A DNA stretch of 64,000 bases, from the NCBI GenBank assembly GCA_035544955.1, contig DASZZN010000041.1, positions 62,001 through 126,000 on the forward strand, in the 5' to 3' direction. How positions within the stretch are numbered: position 1 is the first letter of the stretch; the number at the start of each line of letters is the position of its first letter. Made by a program: the position numbers and the translations under genes. The notes under the pieces are model-generated. The model had not been told where the DNA came from. It was given only the letters and a program-made list of their open reading frames with translations, and searched no databases. Shown here piece after piece: positions 49,955-58,235 of this stretch. Source of the stretch: Candidatus Dormiibacterota bacterium (lineage in GTDB: Bacteria; Chloroflexota; Dormibacteria; CF-121).

Positions 49955-51409
49955 TTACTCGAGACTGACGAAGACGTTCTTGACTTCCGTATAGAGCTGG
50001 AGCGCGTGCATGCCCAGCTCGCGGCCAATGCCGCTTCGCTTGTACCCGCCGAACGGCGCCTCCTGGTGAACGCTGCGGCTGCTGTTGATGCTCAGCACGC
50101 CGGTCTTTACGCCCCGGGCGAGCCGGAGTGCGCGGCCGATGTCGCGGGTCCAGATCGATCCAGAAAGGCCGTAGGGCGTGTCGTTGACCAAGCGCAGGAC
50201 CTCGTCCTCATCGGTGAAGGGAATGATGGTCAGCACCGGGCCGAAGATCTCCTCCTGCGCGATCCGCATCCGATTATCGGCGCGGTCGAAGACCGTCGGT
50301 TGGAGGAAGCTGCCACTCGCCAGGTGCCCACCCGGCGTCGATCCGCCGGCGAGCAAGCGTGCGCCTTCCTGCCGGCCGAGCTGGATGTAGCCCTGCACCC
50401 GTTCGCGTTGCTTCATCGAGATCAGCGGCCCGACCTCGGTTCGAGCGTCGAGCGGGTCGCCGACGGTCAAATTCCGGGAACCGGCCGCGACCCGCTGGTC
50501 GAACTCCTCCGCGATCGAGCGATGCACGAAAGCTCGGCTGCGCGCGCAGCAGTCCTGGCCGGCATTCCCAAAGACGCTGTTGACCGCGGCGGGCGCGGCT
50601 TTCTCCAGATCCGCGTCCGCAAAGATGATGTTCGGCGATTTCCCGCCGAGCTCGAGCGAGACACGCGTGATGTTGGGCGCTGCCTGCTGGAGAATGCTGA
50701 CGCCCGTCAGCGTCTCGCCGGTGAAGGCGATCTTGTCGACCCCCGGGTGGCCGGCCAGCGCGCTTCCGGTGGTGCCACCCGGCCCGGTGATAACGTTGAG
50801 CACGCCTTCCGGCAGGCCCGCCTCAAGGGCGATGCGCCCCAGTTGCAGCGCGGTGAGCGGTGTGTAGCTCGCCGGCTTCAGGATGGCGGCGTTGCCCGCG
50901 GCGAGCGCCGGCGCGACCTTCCAGGAGGCAATCGTCAGTGGAAAATTCCACGGCACGATGAGCGCGACCACGCCGACCGGCTCGCGCAGCGTGAAGTCGA
51001 GACCGGGCGCGGTCACCGGGATGGTCTCGCCGAAGATTCGGGTGGCGGCGCCGGCGTAGTACTCGAAACACTGGGCGGCGCCCAGCACCTCATCGCGCGC
51101 ATCGCGAATCGGCTTGCCGGCATTACGCGCCTCCAGCGTCGCCAGCTGATCGACCTCCGACCGGATCAGCTCCGCGATCTTGTACAGCACCTTCGCTCGG
51201 GCGCTGGCTGGCGCCTCGCTCCAAGCGCCACGCTCGAATGCCGCGCGTGCCGCCTTGACGGCGGCGTCGACGTCAGCGGGCGAGGCCACCGCGGCCGCGG
51301 CCATCACCTCTGAGGTGGCGGGCTCGATGACCTCGAAGGTCTTCTCATCCTGCCCGGCGCGCCAGGCACCGCCGATCAGCAAACGGCCAGGACTTGCCAC
51401 CGTAACCAT
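49955..51409 (-). CDS. Aldehyde dehydrogenase
   Basis: 484 residues from ATG 51409, overlapping the SDR stop as TGATG. Catalytic residues: N155 (PWNFP), E253 (LELGGKSP) and C287 in GQDCCAR; FTGETLTG binds NAD. PFGGYKRSGIGRELG is close to the C-terminus. Family matches are PuuC- or betaine-aldehyde-type dehydrogenases that oxidise amino-aldehydes. In the operon it would oxidise the aldehyde left after amine oxidation or transamination. Confidence 0.92.
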   Translation of the reverse strand: MVTVASPGRLLIGGAWRAGQDEKTFEVIEPATSEVMAAAAVASPADVDAAVKAARAAFERGAWSEAPASARAKVLYKIAELIRSEVDQLATLEARNAGKPIRDARDEVLGAAQCFEYYAGAATRIFGETIPVTAPGLDFTLREPVGVVALIVPWNFPLTIASWKVAPALAAGNAAILKPASYTPLTALQLGRIALEAGLPEGVLNVITGPGGTTGSALAGHPGVDKIAFTGETLTGVSILQQAAPNITRVSLELGGKSPNIIFADADLEKAAPAAVNSVFGNAGQDCCARSRAFVHRSIAEEFDQRVAAGSRNLTVGDPLDARTEVGPLISMKQRERVQGYIQLGRQEGARLLAGGSTPGGHLASGSFLQPTVFDRADNRMRIAQEEIFGPVLTIIPFTDEDEVLRLVNDTPYGLSGSIWTRDIGRALRLARGVKTGVLSINSSRSVHQEAPFGGYKRSGIGRELGMHALQLYTEVKNVFVSLE

Positions 51410-52167
51410 CAGAAGTAGTTCGATGTGATGCCGCCGTCGACGACAAGGGCAGCGCCGTTGGTCCAGGTGGATTCGTCGGAGGCAAGGTAGATGGCCAGGG
51501 AGACGACATCCTCGGCATGGCCGAAGCGGCCCATCGGGATCCGGTTGAGCCGGACGCGTTTCTTGTTCTCGTCTTTCAGCAGGTCGCGCATCAGCGGCGT
51601 TTCGATCGGTCCCGGACAGATCGCATTGGTACGAATGCCCTGAGGCCCGAACTGCACCGCCAGCGATTTCGTCAGCGCGATGACCGCGCCTTTGCTGGCC
51701 GTATAGGCGTCCTGTGGCACGGTGCACCCGACCAGGGCGACGAAGGAGGCGATGTTGATCACCGAGCCGCCGCCGGCCTTGATCAACTCGGGGATGCCGT
51801 GCTTGCAGCAGAAGGCGAGGCCCTTGACGTTGATCGCCATCGTCCGGTCCCAGATCGCGTCGGTCGTCGTCAGCACCGACTCATCGGCTTCGTCGAAGAT
51901 GCCGGCGTTGTTGTAGAGCACGTCGAGCTTGCCGAAGTGGCCGACCGCCGTCTCGACGAAGACGGCAGCGTCAGCATCGCGGGTAACGTCCCCGATCACC
52001 GCCACCGCGTTGCCCTGCAGGGTGGCGACGGTTTCGTGGACCGCCTTGTCGTTGACGTCCGCGGCAACCACCTTGGCGCCTTCCCGGACGAAGGCATGGG
52101 TCGCCACGCGACCCATGCCACTCCCGGCGCCGGTGATCAGCGCGACTTTTCCGTCGAGCCGTCCCAT
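51409..52167 (-). CDS. Short-chain dehydrogenase/reductase (SDR)
   Basis: 252 residues from ATG 52167. TGAGSGMGR (12-20) binds NAD(P), NNAG, and the YTASK catalytic pair are in place, with C-terminal ALVVDGGITSNYF typical of classical SDRs. The substrate may be a hydroxy or keto compound. It lies between the permease and the ALDH genes, 20 bases after the permease stop, in the amine operon. Confidence 0.92.
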   Translation of the reverse strand: MGRLDGKVALITGAGSGMGRVATHAFVREGAKVVAADVNDKAVHETVATLQGNAVAVIGDVTRDADAAVFVETAVGHFGKLDVLYNNAGIFDEADESVLTTTDAIWDRTMAINVKGLAFCCKHGIPELIKAGGGSVINIASFVALVGCTVPQDAYTASKGAVIALTKSLAVQFGPQGIRTNAICPGPIETPLMRDLLKDENKKRVRLNRIPMGRFGHAEDVVSLAIYLASDESTWTNGAALVVDGGITSNYF

Positions 52168-52187
52168 TGGGATTTGCTGTCCCTGTG

Positions 52188-53780
52188 CTAGGCTGCCCCG
52201 ACCTCCGTCAGTTCGCGTTCGATCGCGGCGAGCTCCTCGGGCGTTCCCTGAACACGCGGGCCCTTGAACCAGTTCTTGGCCCCAATGAACCACCAGCCAC
52301 CTGCAAACAGCAGCACGACAAGTACTGCGACGGGTGCGTAATTGAAGTTCGTCTGCAGGTTCGGAGGAAATGCCTGCGGAAGCATGAAGAGAATTGTGAT
52401 GAACACCACCCAGATGGTGGCGATCACGCCGACCACCGGGCTCCAGCGCCCGAGATGCCATGGGCCACGCTTGAAGCGGTCGCCCAAGCGAAGCCGCAGG
52501 AAGACCGGCAGGATGTACGCGATGTAGAGGCCGATCGTGGCGATCGCCGTTACTGCCGCATAAGCCTCAGGGTTCCACAAATACGGTAGACCGAGAATCA
52601 ACGCCCCGACCGCTGCGAACCAGATCGAGTTGGTGGGGGTACGCGTCCGCTTGTTGATCCGGTGCCAGAAGTTCGACGCCGGTAGCGCGCCGTCCCGCGA
52701 GAAGGCGTAGATCATGCGCGAGTTGGCCGTGACCGACGACATCCCGCAGAAGAACTGCGCTCCGATAACAATCAGCATGAGCAGCTTTGCGCCGGTCATG
52801 CCGATGGCATCGATGAAGATCTGGAGCGGCGGTCCGGCGAGACCATACGTGTTGATGGCGTTGTATTCATTGTTGAAATTCTGGATCGCGAACGTGACGC
52901 CGAGGAGCAGAATCCAGCCAGCGATCAGCGAAACTACGATCGACATCACGATGCCCCGCGGTCCAGCCACCGCAGCGCTCTCGGTTTCTTCGGTTAGATG
53001 CGCGGAAGCGTCATAGCCGGTGAAGGTGTACTGAGCCAGGAGCAAGCCGATCGCGAAGACGTAGATGGGCGCTCCACCCCAGCCTGTGAGGTTGACGTAC
53101 TGCGTGAAGACGTATGACACCGACTGATGGTGGGACGGAATGAAGGCCAGCGCGCCGACGATCACCAGCACCCCAACGATATGCCACCACACGCTCACGT
53201 TGTTTAGTAGCGCGACCAGCCGGATACCGAACGTATTCATGAGCCCGTGAATCCCGAGCACGACCACGTAAACCCCAATCACGTGCGGCGGATCGATGGG
53301 ATAGCCAAATTGCAGGCTCAGGAATGCGGTGACAAAGGTCGCCAGCCCGAAGTCGATGCCAGCGGTGATCGCGACCTGTCCTAGCAGGTTGAACCAGCCG
53401 GTAAACCAACTCCAGGCAGGCGCATTCTTCTCAGCCAGCTTCGCCGACCAGTAATAGAGGCCACCAGCGGTTGGAAAACTCGAGCAAATCTCGGCCATGG
53501 ATAGGCCTACCAGGATGACGAAGACGCCGACCAGCGGCCAGCCGATGCTCATCTCGATCGGGCCACCGGTACTCATGCCGTAGTAGTACAGAGTGAGGCA
53601 GCCACTCAGGATCGAGATGATGGTGAACGAGACCGCGAAATTCGAGAAGCCGCTCATCTTTCGGAGCAGTTCCTGGGCGTAACCGAGTTCGTGCAGCCGT
53701 TCCGTATCGGTCTTCGGGTGTTCGTCGGTGACGACGGTAGCCATAGGCGTTTGTTTTCCCTCCCTCGATGATTTGGGCAT
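52188..53780 (-). CDS. APC-family amino-acid/amine permease
   Basis: 530 residues, 12 helices. FAVSFTIISILSGCLTLYYYG (helix 1), TAGGLYYWSAKLA and QYTFTGYDASAHLTEETESAAVAGPRGI (helix 6 region) match the bacterial GABA/choline/polyamine permease subgroup (positions by order). ATG 53780 follows AAGGGGG; an ATG at 53744 is an alternative. It heads the operon permease-SDR-ALDH-ligase, so its substrate is probably the amine metabolised there. An operator-like inverted repeat is in its promoter. Confidence 0.9.
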   Translation of the reverse strand: MPKSSREGKQTPMATVVTDEHPKTDTERLHELGYAQELLRKMSGFSNFAVSFTIISILSGCLTLYYYGMSTGGPIEMSIGWPLVGVFVILVGLSMAEICSSFPTAGGLYYWSAKLAEKNAPAWSWFTGWFNLLGQVAITAGIDFGLATFVTAFLSLQFGYPIDPPHVIGVYVVVLGIHGLMNTFGIRLVALLNNVSVWWHIVGVLVIVGALAFIPSHHQSVSYVFTQYVNLTGWGGAPIYVFAIGLLLAQYTFTGYDASAHLTEETESAAVAGPRGIVMSIVVSLIAGWILLLGVTFAIQNFNNEYNAINTYGLAGPPLQIFIDAIGMTGAKLLMLIVIGAQFFCGMSSVTANSRMIYAFSRDGALPASNFWHRINKRTRTPTNSIWFAAVGALILGLPYLWNPEAYAAVTAIATIGLYIAYILPVFLRLRLGDRFKRGPWHLGRWSPVVGVIATIWVVFITILFMLPQAFPPNLQTNFNYAPVAVLVVLLFAGGWWFIGAKNWFKGPRVQGTPEELAAIERELTEVGAA

Positions 53781-53803
53781 GTATCCCCCTTCGGACTCCC
53801 CAT

Positions 53804-53832
53804 ATTTGAAGCCCGCTTCGAACCAAAGTCAA
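53804..53832 (-). promoter_or_regulatory. Promoter with inverted repeat for the amine operon
   Basis: Minus strand: TTGACT (53827-53832), 17-base spacer, TCAAAT (53804-53809). The inverted repeat GAAGC-CC-GCTTC (53808-53819) overlaps the -10 and spacer, a spot where a repressor would block polymerase. The rest of the 124-base gap shows nothing else. Confidence 0.4.
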
Positions 53833-53904
53833 GGTGCCTGTGGCCCTTAACAACAATTTGCACCAGGCGAGCAAGTCGGCAGGCCGCCGTCACGTTTCGG
53901 TCGC

Positions 53905-54468
53905 ATGCACAAACTTCCGCGCCTGACGGTCGCGATCGCGGCCAGCCTCAGCCTGACCGTCGCGCTCGCCGCCCAGCCCGCCTATGCCGCCCACCGACAC
54001 AGTGCGCGCGCCACCGCGCGGCAGGCGGCCCACCTGGCGGCGCCTGCCCCGCGCCCGACGTCCGCCCAGGCCCGCGCCATCCTGATCCGGGCCGCCCACA
54101 ACCACGGCCTCAACCCTAACTTTGTGCTGGCCGTCTCCTACTGGGAGAGCGGCTGGAACCAGGCCGCGCGTTCGCATACCGGCGCCGTCGGACTGATGCA
54201 AGTCGAGCCGTACACCGCCGTCTGGGCCGGACCGTCCCTACTCGGGCGCCGCGTCAACCTCAACAACCCAGTCGACAACGCCGAACTGGGCGCTGCCCTG
54301 CTGCGGTCGTATCTGGACCGCCTGCGCGATCCGAAGCTGGCCCTTGCCGCCTACTATCAGGGCCTATCCGGCGTCCTTCGCCACGGCATCTATCCGAGTA
54401 GCCGAACCTACGTCGACGGGATCTGGAAGCTTCGCCGCCAGTTCCAGGCGGCGCGCCTGGGCGCCTAA
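53905..54468 (+). CDS. Secreted lytic transglycosylase (SLT) domain protein
   Basis: 187 residues. Signal peptide about 1-28 (MHKLPRLTVAIAASLSLTVALAAQPAYA). The SLT domain has the catalytic glutamate in VSYWESGWNQAARSHTGAVGLMQVEP, then NNPVDNAELGAALLRSYL and ALAAYYQGLSGV. It cleaves peptidoglycan strands outside the membrane. The domain stands alone with an Ala/His-rich linker. No clear promoter; divergent from the amine operon. Confidence 0.9.
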   Translation: MHKLPRLTVAIAASLSLTVALAAQPAYAAHRHSARATARQAAHLAAPAPRPTSAQARAILIRAAHNHGLNPNFVLAVSYWESGWNQAARSHTGAVGLMQVEPYTAVWAGPSLLGRRVNLNNPVDNAELGAALLRSYLDRLRDPKLALAAYYQGLSGVLRHGIYPSSRTYVDGIWKLRRQFQAARLGA

Positions 54469-54501
54469 AGCCTCCACCGGCGCGGCGCACGCCTCGCCAT
54501 C

Positions 54502-54531
54502 CTGATATACCTGATATCAGTATTTGATATA
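54502..54531 (+). promoter_or_regulatory. Operator-like palindromes upstream of the hemerythrin gene
   Basis: A perfect palindrome CTGATATCAG (54511-54520) inside a longer near-palindrome ATAC-CTGATATCAG-TAT, with the core GATAT repeated at 54504, 54513 and 54526. The AT-rich patch is striking in this GC-rich sequence and probably includes the promoter. Confidence 0.5.
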
Positions 54532-54554
54532 GCCACGTGTTCAGGAGGCAAGCA

Positions 54555-54995
54555 ATGGACGCCATCGAGTTACTGAAAGAGGATCACAAGAAGGTCGAGA
54601 AGATCTTCTCGGCGATGGAGAAAAAAGAAAACCGGCAGAAAACGTTTCCGGAGCTCGATCGTGAGCTGAGCGTTCACGCGGAGATCGAGGAGAAGATCTT
54701 CTACCCGGCCACCAAGGAGGCCGAGCCGACGCGCGACCTGGTGCTCGAGTCGATCGAAGAGCACAAGCAGATCAAAATGGTGCTGGCGGACCTCGAGCAA
54801 ACCGACATGACCACCGAGGTATGGGGCGCCGCCCTCAAGGTGCTCAAGGAGGACGTAATGCACCACGTCGGCGAGGAAGAGGGCGAGCTCTTCCCCAAGG
54901 TCCGCAAGGTCCTGTCGAAGCAGCAGCTCGAGGACCTGGGCGCTCGTATGGAGCAGCTGAAGATGCGGCTCCTGACCGCCGTTCAGGCCCGCTAG
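54555..54995 (+). CDS. Hemerythrin-like HHE domain protein
   Basis: 146 residues, ATG preceded by AGGAGG. Iron-ligand histidines and acids are in LLKEDHKKVEKIF, ELSVHAEIEEKIFYPAT, EHKQIKMVL and VMHHVGEEEGELFPKV, giving the four-helix di-iron bundle. Such proteins bind O2, or deal with nitric oxide or iron-sulfur damage. The operator-like palindromes upstream suggest tight control, perhaps by an Rrf2-type or Crp-type regulator. Confidence 0.9.
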   Translation: MDAIELLKEDHKKVEKIFSAMEKKENRQKTFPELDRELSVHAEIEEKIFYPATKEAEPTRDLVLESIEEHKQIKMVLADLEQTDMTTEVWGAALKVLKEDVMHHVGEEEGELFPKVRKVLSKQQLEDLGARMEQLKMRLLTAVQAR

Positions 54996-55011
54996 AAGAC
55001 TCGCGAGTGGT

Positions 55012-55033
55012 CCCTCCCCCTCCGGGGGAGGGG
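55012..55033 (+). repeat. GC-rich palindromic repeat, copy 4, without tail
   Basis: CCCTCCCCC-TCC-GGGGGAGGGG, 16 bases after the hemerythrin stop. A strong hairpin that may also end the hemerythrin transcript. Confidence 0.6.
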
Positions 55034-55113
55034 CATCCTCCCTCCTCCCGCTCCGGCATCCAACGACTGGGTGCGGTATCGTAATGGCGCGCTGTCAACC
55101 GCAGGAGGAATCG

Positions 55114-55539
55114 ATGGCTGTCAAGACTGATCCAACCGAATCGTTGCGAAGGGTGCCGCTCTTTGCCGGCCTCGACCGCAAAGAGCTCGAGCTGCTCGGG
55201 AAGCTCATCAAGGAGCAGCGCTACGACAAGGGCGCCGCGATCGTCAAGACGGGCGCCGATGGGCTCGGGCTCTACATCATCAAAGAGGGCAAGGTGGCGG
55301 TGATCCGCGATGGCCAGAGGGTCGCCTCCATGGGCCCCGGTGCGTTCTTCGGGGAGATCTCGGTTCTCGATGGCGGTCCCAGGACGGCCGACGTCCGGGC
55401 CGAGAGCGACACCGTATGCCTCACGCTCGTTGCCTGGGAGGTCAAGCCCCTGTTGATGGAGAATGCCAGCATCAGCTACAAGATGCTGCTGGAATTGGTC
55501 AAGCGCCTGCGGGCACAGGCACCCAGCGAGCACCACTAG
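55114..55539 (+). CDS. Cyclic-nucleotide-binding domain protein
   Basis: 141 residues from ATG 55114, right after AGGAGGAAT; an ATG at 55084 lacks a ribosome site. VPLFAGLDRKELELLGKLIK opens a cNMP-binding beta-roll, and GAFFGEISVLDGGPRTADV carries the phosphate-binding cassette with the arginine (residues 80-98). There is no DNA-binding domain, so it is not a Crp regulator; a single-domain sensor or partner of another protein. Downstream of the hemerythrin gene. Confidence 0.88.
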   Translation: MAVKTDPTESLRRVPLFAGLDRKELELLGKLIKEQRYDKGAAIVKTGADGLGLYIIKEGKVAVIRDGQRVASMGPGAFFGEISVLDGGPRTADVRAESDTVCLTLVAWEVKPLLMENASISYKMLLELVKRLRAQAPSEHH

Positions 55540-55554
55540 GTAAGCCATTGGATT

Positions 55555-55584
55555 CCCTCCCCTCTGGGGGAGGGCAGGGTGGGG
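55555..55584 (+). repeat. GC-rich palindromic repeat, copy 5
   Basis: CCCTCCCC-TCT-GGGGGAGGG then GCAGGGTGGGG, in the 46-base convergent gap between the cNMP-binding gene and the zinc-ribbon gene. Confidence 0.7.
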
Positions 55585-55585
55585 C

Positions 55586-56506
55586 CTACGGTCCGGTCAG
55601 GAAATCGTGCGCGACCCAGCCGTGCGACTCGTGCCACCACAGGCGGCCGTCGGCATAGGTCGGCCCACCGTCGATGCGCACCGTGCTGCCGTCCTTGAGA
55701 CAGGCGACGACGCCGGACGTGAGGCTCGCCACCGCGCGGACGTTGGCGCAGTTGCCCGGCACATGCACGATGGCGTCGTGAGCAACCATCGGGCTGAGCT
55801 GATCCGGTAGACCGCAAACCGCGTCGAGAAAGTGCCACTGGCCGCCGGTGTGATACACGTACCCGACGCATTCGCGCGCCGCGGAACTGGCCGTCGAAAA
55901 CACCACCGCCGCCGCGTTCGTGCCGACCGTTTCGCTCGCGAGCGTCAGGCAGGGCGCGTTGATCGCGCACGTGCCGTTGCGGTAGGGTATGAGGGTCTTC
56001 GCCTCGACGCCAGGGATGGCCGCCGCCTGCGCCGTCTCGCCGGCGGTTGGGCCACTCGTCGACGGCAGATGACTGGCTGCACGCTGTGGATTCACGGCCG
56101 CCCGCCCCGCCGGCAGCAGCATGTACGCGAGCGGCACCATCAGCAGAACGGCCAAGATCGCGGCGACCACCAGCATGATCCGCGGTATGCGTGGCAGGCT
56201 CGGACGCGGCAGGGTCAACCTCGGCATGCTGAGCCGAGGCCATTTGACGGCCGGCATGGTCAGCCGGGGCAGCGTCAAGGCGCGCCGTTGGCGGGCGCGT
56301 TGCGTGGTCGCCGGCTCGGCCACCGGGACCGGGGCGACCGGCCGAGGCGCTGGTGTATCCGGCCCGGGGCCCGATGAAGGTGACATCCAATCAAGGGGCG
56401 CCCCGCAGCGTTCACACCAAATGGAGATTCCAAGATTGGGGTAGCGGCAGGCGCGGCACGGAACGCGTGTGCCGATCGGTTTCGACTTCGAGCTCAGCTT
56501 CAGCAT
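55586..56506 (-). CDS. Zinc-ribbon membrane protein with Pro-rich repeats
   Basis: 306 residues. N-terminal zinc ribbon C17-x2-C20 and C31-x2-C34 followed by LDW; a linker of repeats of the PRLTLP/PRLSMP type (about 77-108); one membrane helix (about 110-132, IMLVVAAILAVLLMVPLAYML); and an outer C-terminal domain with paired cysteines (GTCAINAPC, CVGYVYHTGG, CGLPDQ, CANVR, CLKDG). The ligand is unknown. It follows its paralogue one base after that stop, so they are co-expressed. Confidence 0.7.
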   Translation of the reverse strand: MLKLSSKSKPIGTRVPCRACRYPNLGISIWCERCGAPLDWMSPSSGPGPDTPAPRPVAPVPVAEPATTQRARQRRALTLPRLTMPAVKWPRLSMPRLTLPRPSLPRIPRIMLVVAAILAVLLMVPLAYMLLPAGRAAVNPQRAASHLPSTSGPTAGETAQAAAIPGVEAKTLIPYRNGTCAINAPCLTLASETVGTNAAAVVFSTASSAARECVGYVYHTGGQWHFLDAVCGLPDQLSPMVAHDAIVHVPGNCANVRAVASLTSGVVACLKDGSTVRIDGGPTYADGRLWWHESHGWVAHDFLTGP

Positions 56507-56507
56507 C

Positions 56508-57221
56508 TCAGGAGTCCGCCCGCAGGTTCGGCCGGTTCAGGAGCCATCCCGACCCAGTGTTCACCAGCTGCCAGGTCCCAACCCAGCGCCGCAAGTGTCC
56601 GCCGGTGACCTCGACGATGCGGACATACACCATCGCCACTCCATCGCGGCTGGCGAGTAGCCGCTCACCTTGCAGGTTGATCTGCTGGGTGGTGGCGAAT
56701 CGGTGGTCGATGAACTCGGCCGGTGGAAACTGTGCCTGCATGCGCGACGTCCACAGCGCGGCCGCCGCGGCGAAATCGTGACTGGAAACCGCCTGGTAGA
56801 AGAGGGCGACACTGGCCGCGGGATCAGTTCCCGCCGGCGCAACCTCGCCCGGTGATGTCTGGGCTGGAGTGGAATTCTCGGTCGGCCCGGGCGTGGCCTC
56901 AGGCGTCGGGGTCGCGTCCGGCGTTGCCACCGCCTGCGCCGACGCGGTGGTTGTTGCCGCGGGCGCTGCCGGCCGCAGAGCGGTGTTCGGCACGGCCGGT
57001 CGGGGGCGACCAACAGCGCCGAACCAGCTCGCCACCGGCATCGCCAAGAGGATTACTGCGCCCACCACAATGGCGGCGGGCAATAGCACAATCAAACGCC
57101 GCGGGCGCGGCGATCGGCGCGGCGTCCTCGAGGGCGGAGACCAGTCGAGATGGCGCGAGCAGCTGGCGCACCAACTGTCGATGGCGTAGTTGGTCGCCCC
57201 GCACCAGGCGCAGCGAATCAT
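56508..57221 (-). CDS. Zinc-ribbon membrane protein with NTF2-like outer domain
   Basis: 237 residues from ATG 57221 with GAGGAGA upstream. Zinc ribbon C4-x2-C7...C18-x2-C21-x4-LDW, one membrane helix (about 42-66, LIVLLPAAIVVGAVILLAMPVA), a Thr/Pro-rich linker (TPDATPTPEATPG) and a C-terminal domain (SVALFYQAVSSHDFAAAAALW...) resembling SnoaL/NTF2-like folds. The ribbon and LDW match the downstream protein, so they are a pair. Probably an extracellular sensor or binding module; no enzyme residues are visible. Confidence 0.7.
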   Translation of the reverse strand: MIRCAWCGATNYAIDSWCASCSRHLDWSPPSRTPRRSPRPRRLIVLLPAAIVVGAVILLAMPVASWFGAVGRPRPAVPNTALRPAAPAATTTASAQAVATPDATPTPEATPGPTENSTPAQTSPGEVAPAGTDPAASVALFYQAVSSHDFAAAAALWTSRMQAQFPPAEFIDHRFATTQQINLQGERLLASRDGVAMVYVRIVEVTGGHLRRWVGTWQLVNTGSGWLLNRPNLRADS

Positions 57222-57317
57222 GCGGCTCGTCTCCTCAACCTGCAACCCCGTCTATCAGCTGACTTGATAATACGTAGCACAGTCGGCGTTACGTACTCAA
57301 GCTGGTGCGTTCCGCGC

Positions 57318-57323
57318 TAAGGT
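57318..57323 (+). promoter_or_regulatory. -10 box of the DNA-glycosylase gene, leaderless type
   Basis: TAAGGT, 6 bases before GTG 57330. No ribosome site. Confidence 0.4.
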
Positions 57324-57329
57324 TGGCCT

Positions 57330-58235
57330 GTGCCGCCCCAAGCCAGCGCCGCGTGGCCTCTCCCCTTCCCGCTCGATCTTGACCTGACGCTCGGCGTATT
57401 CCGGCGCGGACCGTCGGATCCGACGATCCGCTTCGGACCGGACGACGTCTGGCGAGCCGCGCGCACCCCGGATGGAGCAGCATCGCTGCGGCTTCGGCTC
57501 GAAGGGGCCCGCCTTCTGACCGATGCCTGGGGTCCCGGGGCCGCATGGATGATCGAGCGCGCGCCCGCGCTGGCGGGCTTCCAGGACCAGCCGGACGCAT
57601 TTCGCCCGGCAAACCGGCTGCTGGCGGACCTGCACCGCCACCATCCCGGGCTTCGTCTCGGGCGGACCGGGCTGGTGTTCGAAGCCCTGCTGCCGACCAT
57701 CCTGGAGCAGAAGGTGCCGGGCGTCGAAGCCTACGCGTCGTATGCCCAGCTGGTGCGGGCGCTGGGTGAGCCGGCGCCGGGCGATGTGGGCCTACGACTT
57801 CCGCCCGAACCTGCTCGGTTGGTCGCCACGCCGTATTGGGCGGTACATCGCTTCGGCATCGAGCGCCGGCGCTTCGGGGTGATCCAGACGGTCGCCGCCC
57901 TGGCCGGCCGGTTGGAGACCACCGCCGATATGGACCCGGTCGAGGCTCGTCGGCTCCTGACGTCGCTGCCGGGCATCGGACCCTGGTCCGCGGCTGAAGT
58001 GTCCGTCGTGGCGTACGGCGACCGGGACGCGGTCTCGGTCGGCGATTACCATCTGCCGCACCAGGTGGCCTGGGGGCTCGCCGGCGAAGTGCGGGGCAGC
58101 GACGCCCGCATGCTGGAACTGCTCGAGCCTTACCGCGGCCACCGCGCGCGTGTGATCCGCCTACTAACGCTCGGCGGGATCCAGGCGCCGCGCTTCGGAC
58201 CGCGAATGCGCCTCCGGCGGATCTCCGCGATTTAG
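57330..58235 (+). CDS. AlkA-type DNA-3-methyladenine glycosylase (HhH-GPD family)
   Basis: 301 residues, GTG start. The hairpin-helix-hairpin and catalytic aspartate are in LLTSLPGIGPWSAAEVSVVAYGDRDAVSVGDYHLP (240-274). The N-terminal 100 residues are a beta-rich domain like AlkA. It removes damaged bases (3-methyladenine and related) from DNA. No Ada domain. Its stop overlaps the convergent nfuA stop in TTAG. Confidence 0.85.
   Translation: MPPQASAAWPLPFPLDLDLTLGVFRRGPSDPTIRFGPDDVWRAARTPDGAASLRLRLEGARLLTDAWGPGAAWMIERAPALAGFQDQPDAFRPANRLLADLHRHHPGLRLGRTGLVFEALLPTILEQKVPGVEAYASYAQLVRALGEPAPGDVGLRLPPEPARLVATPYWAVHRFGIERRRFGVIQTVAALAGRLETTADMDPVEARRLLTSLPGIGPWSAAEVSVVAYGDRDAVSVGDYHLPHQVAWGLAGEVRGSDARMLELLEPYRGHRARVIRLLTLGGIQAPRFGPRMRLRRISAI

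Noticed and set aside
55012-55033. Simple rho-independent terminator of the hemerythrin gene
   Set aside because: No U-tract follows and the same palindrome recurs elsewhere, including inside genes; listed as a repeat with possible secondary terminator effect.
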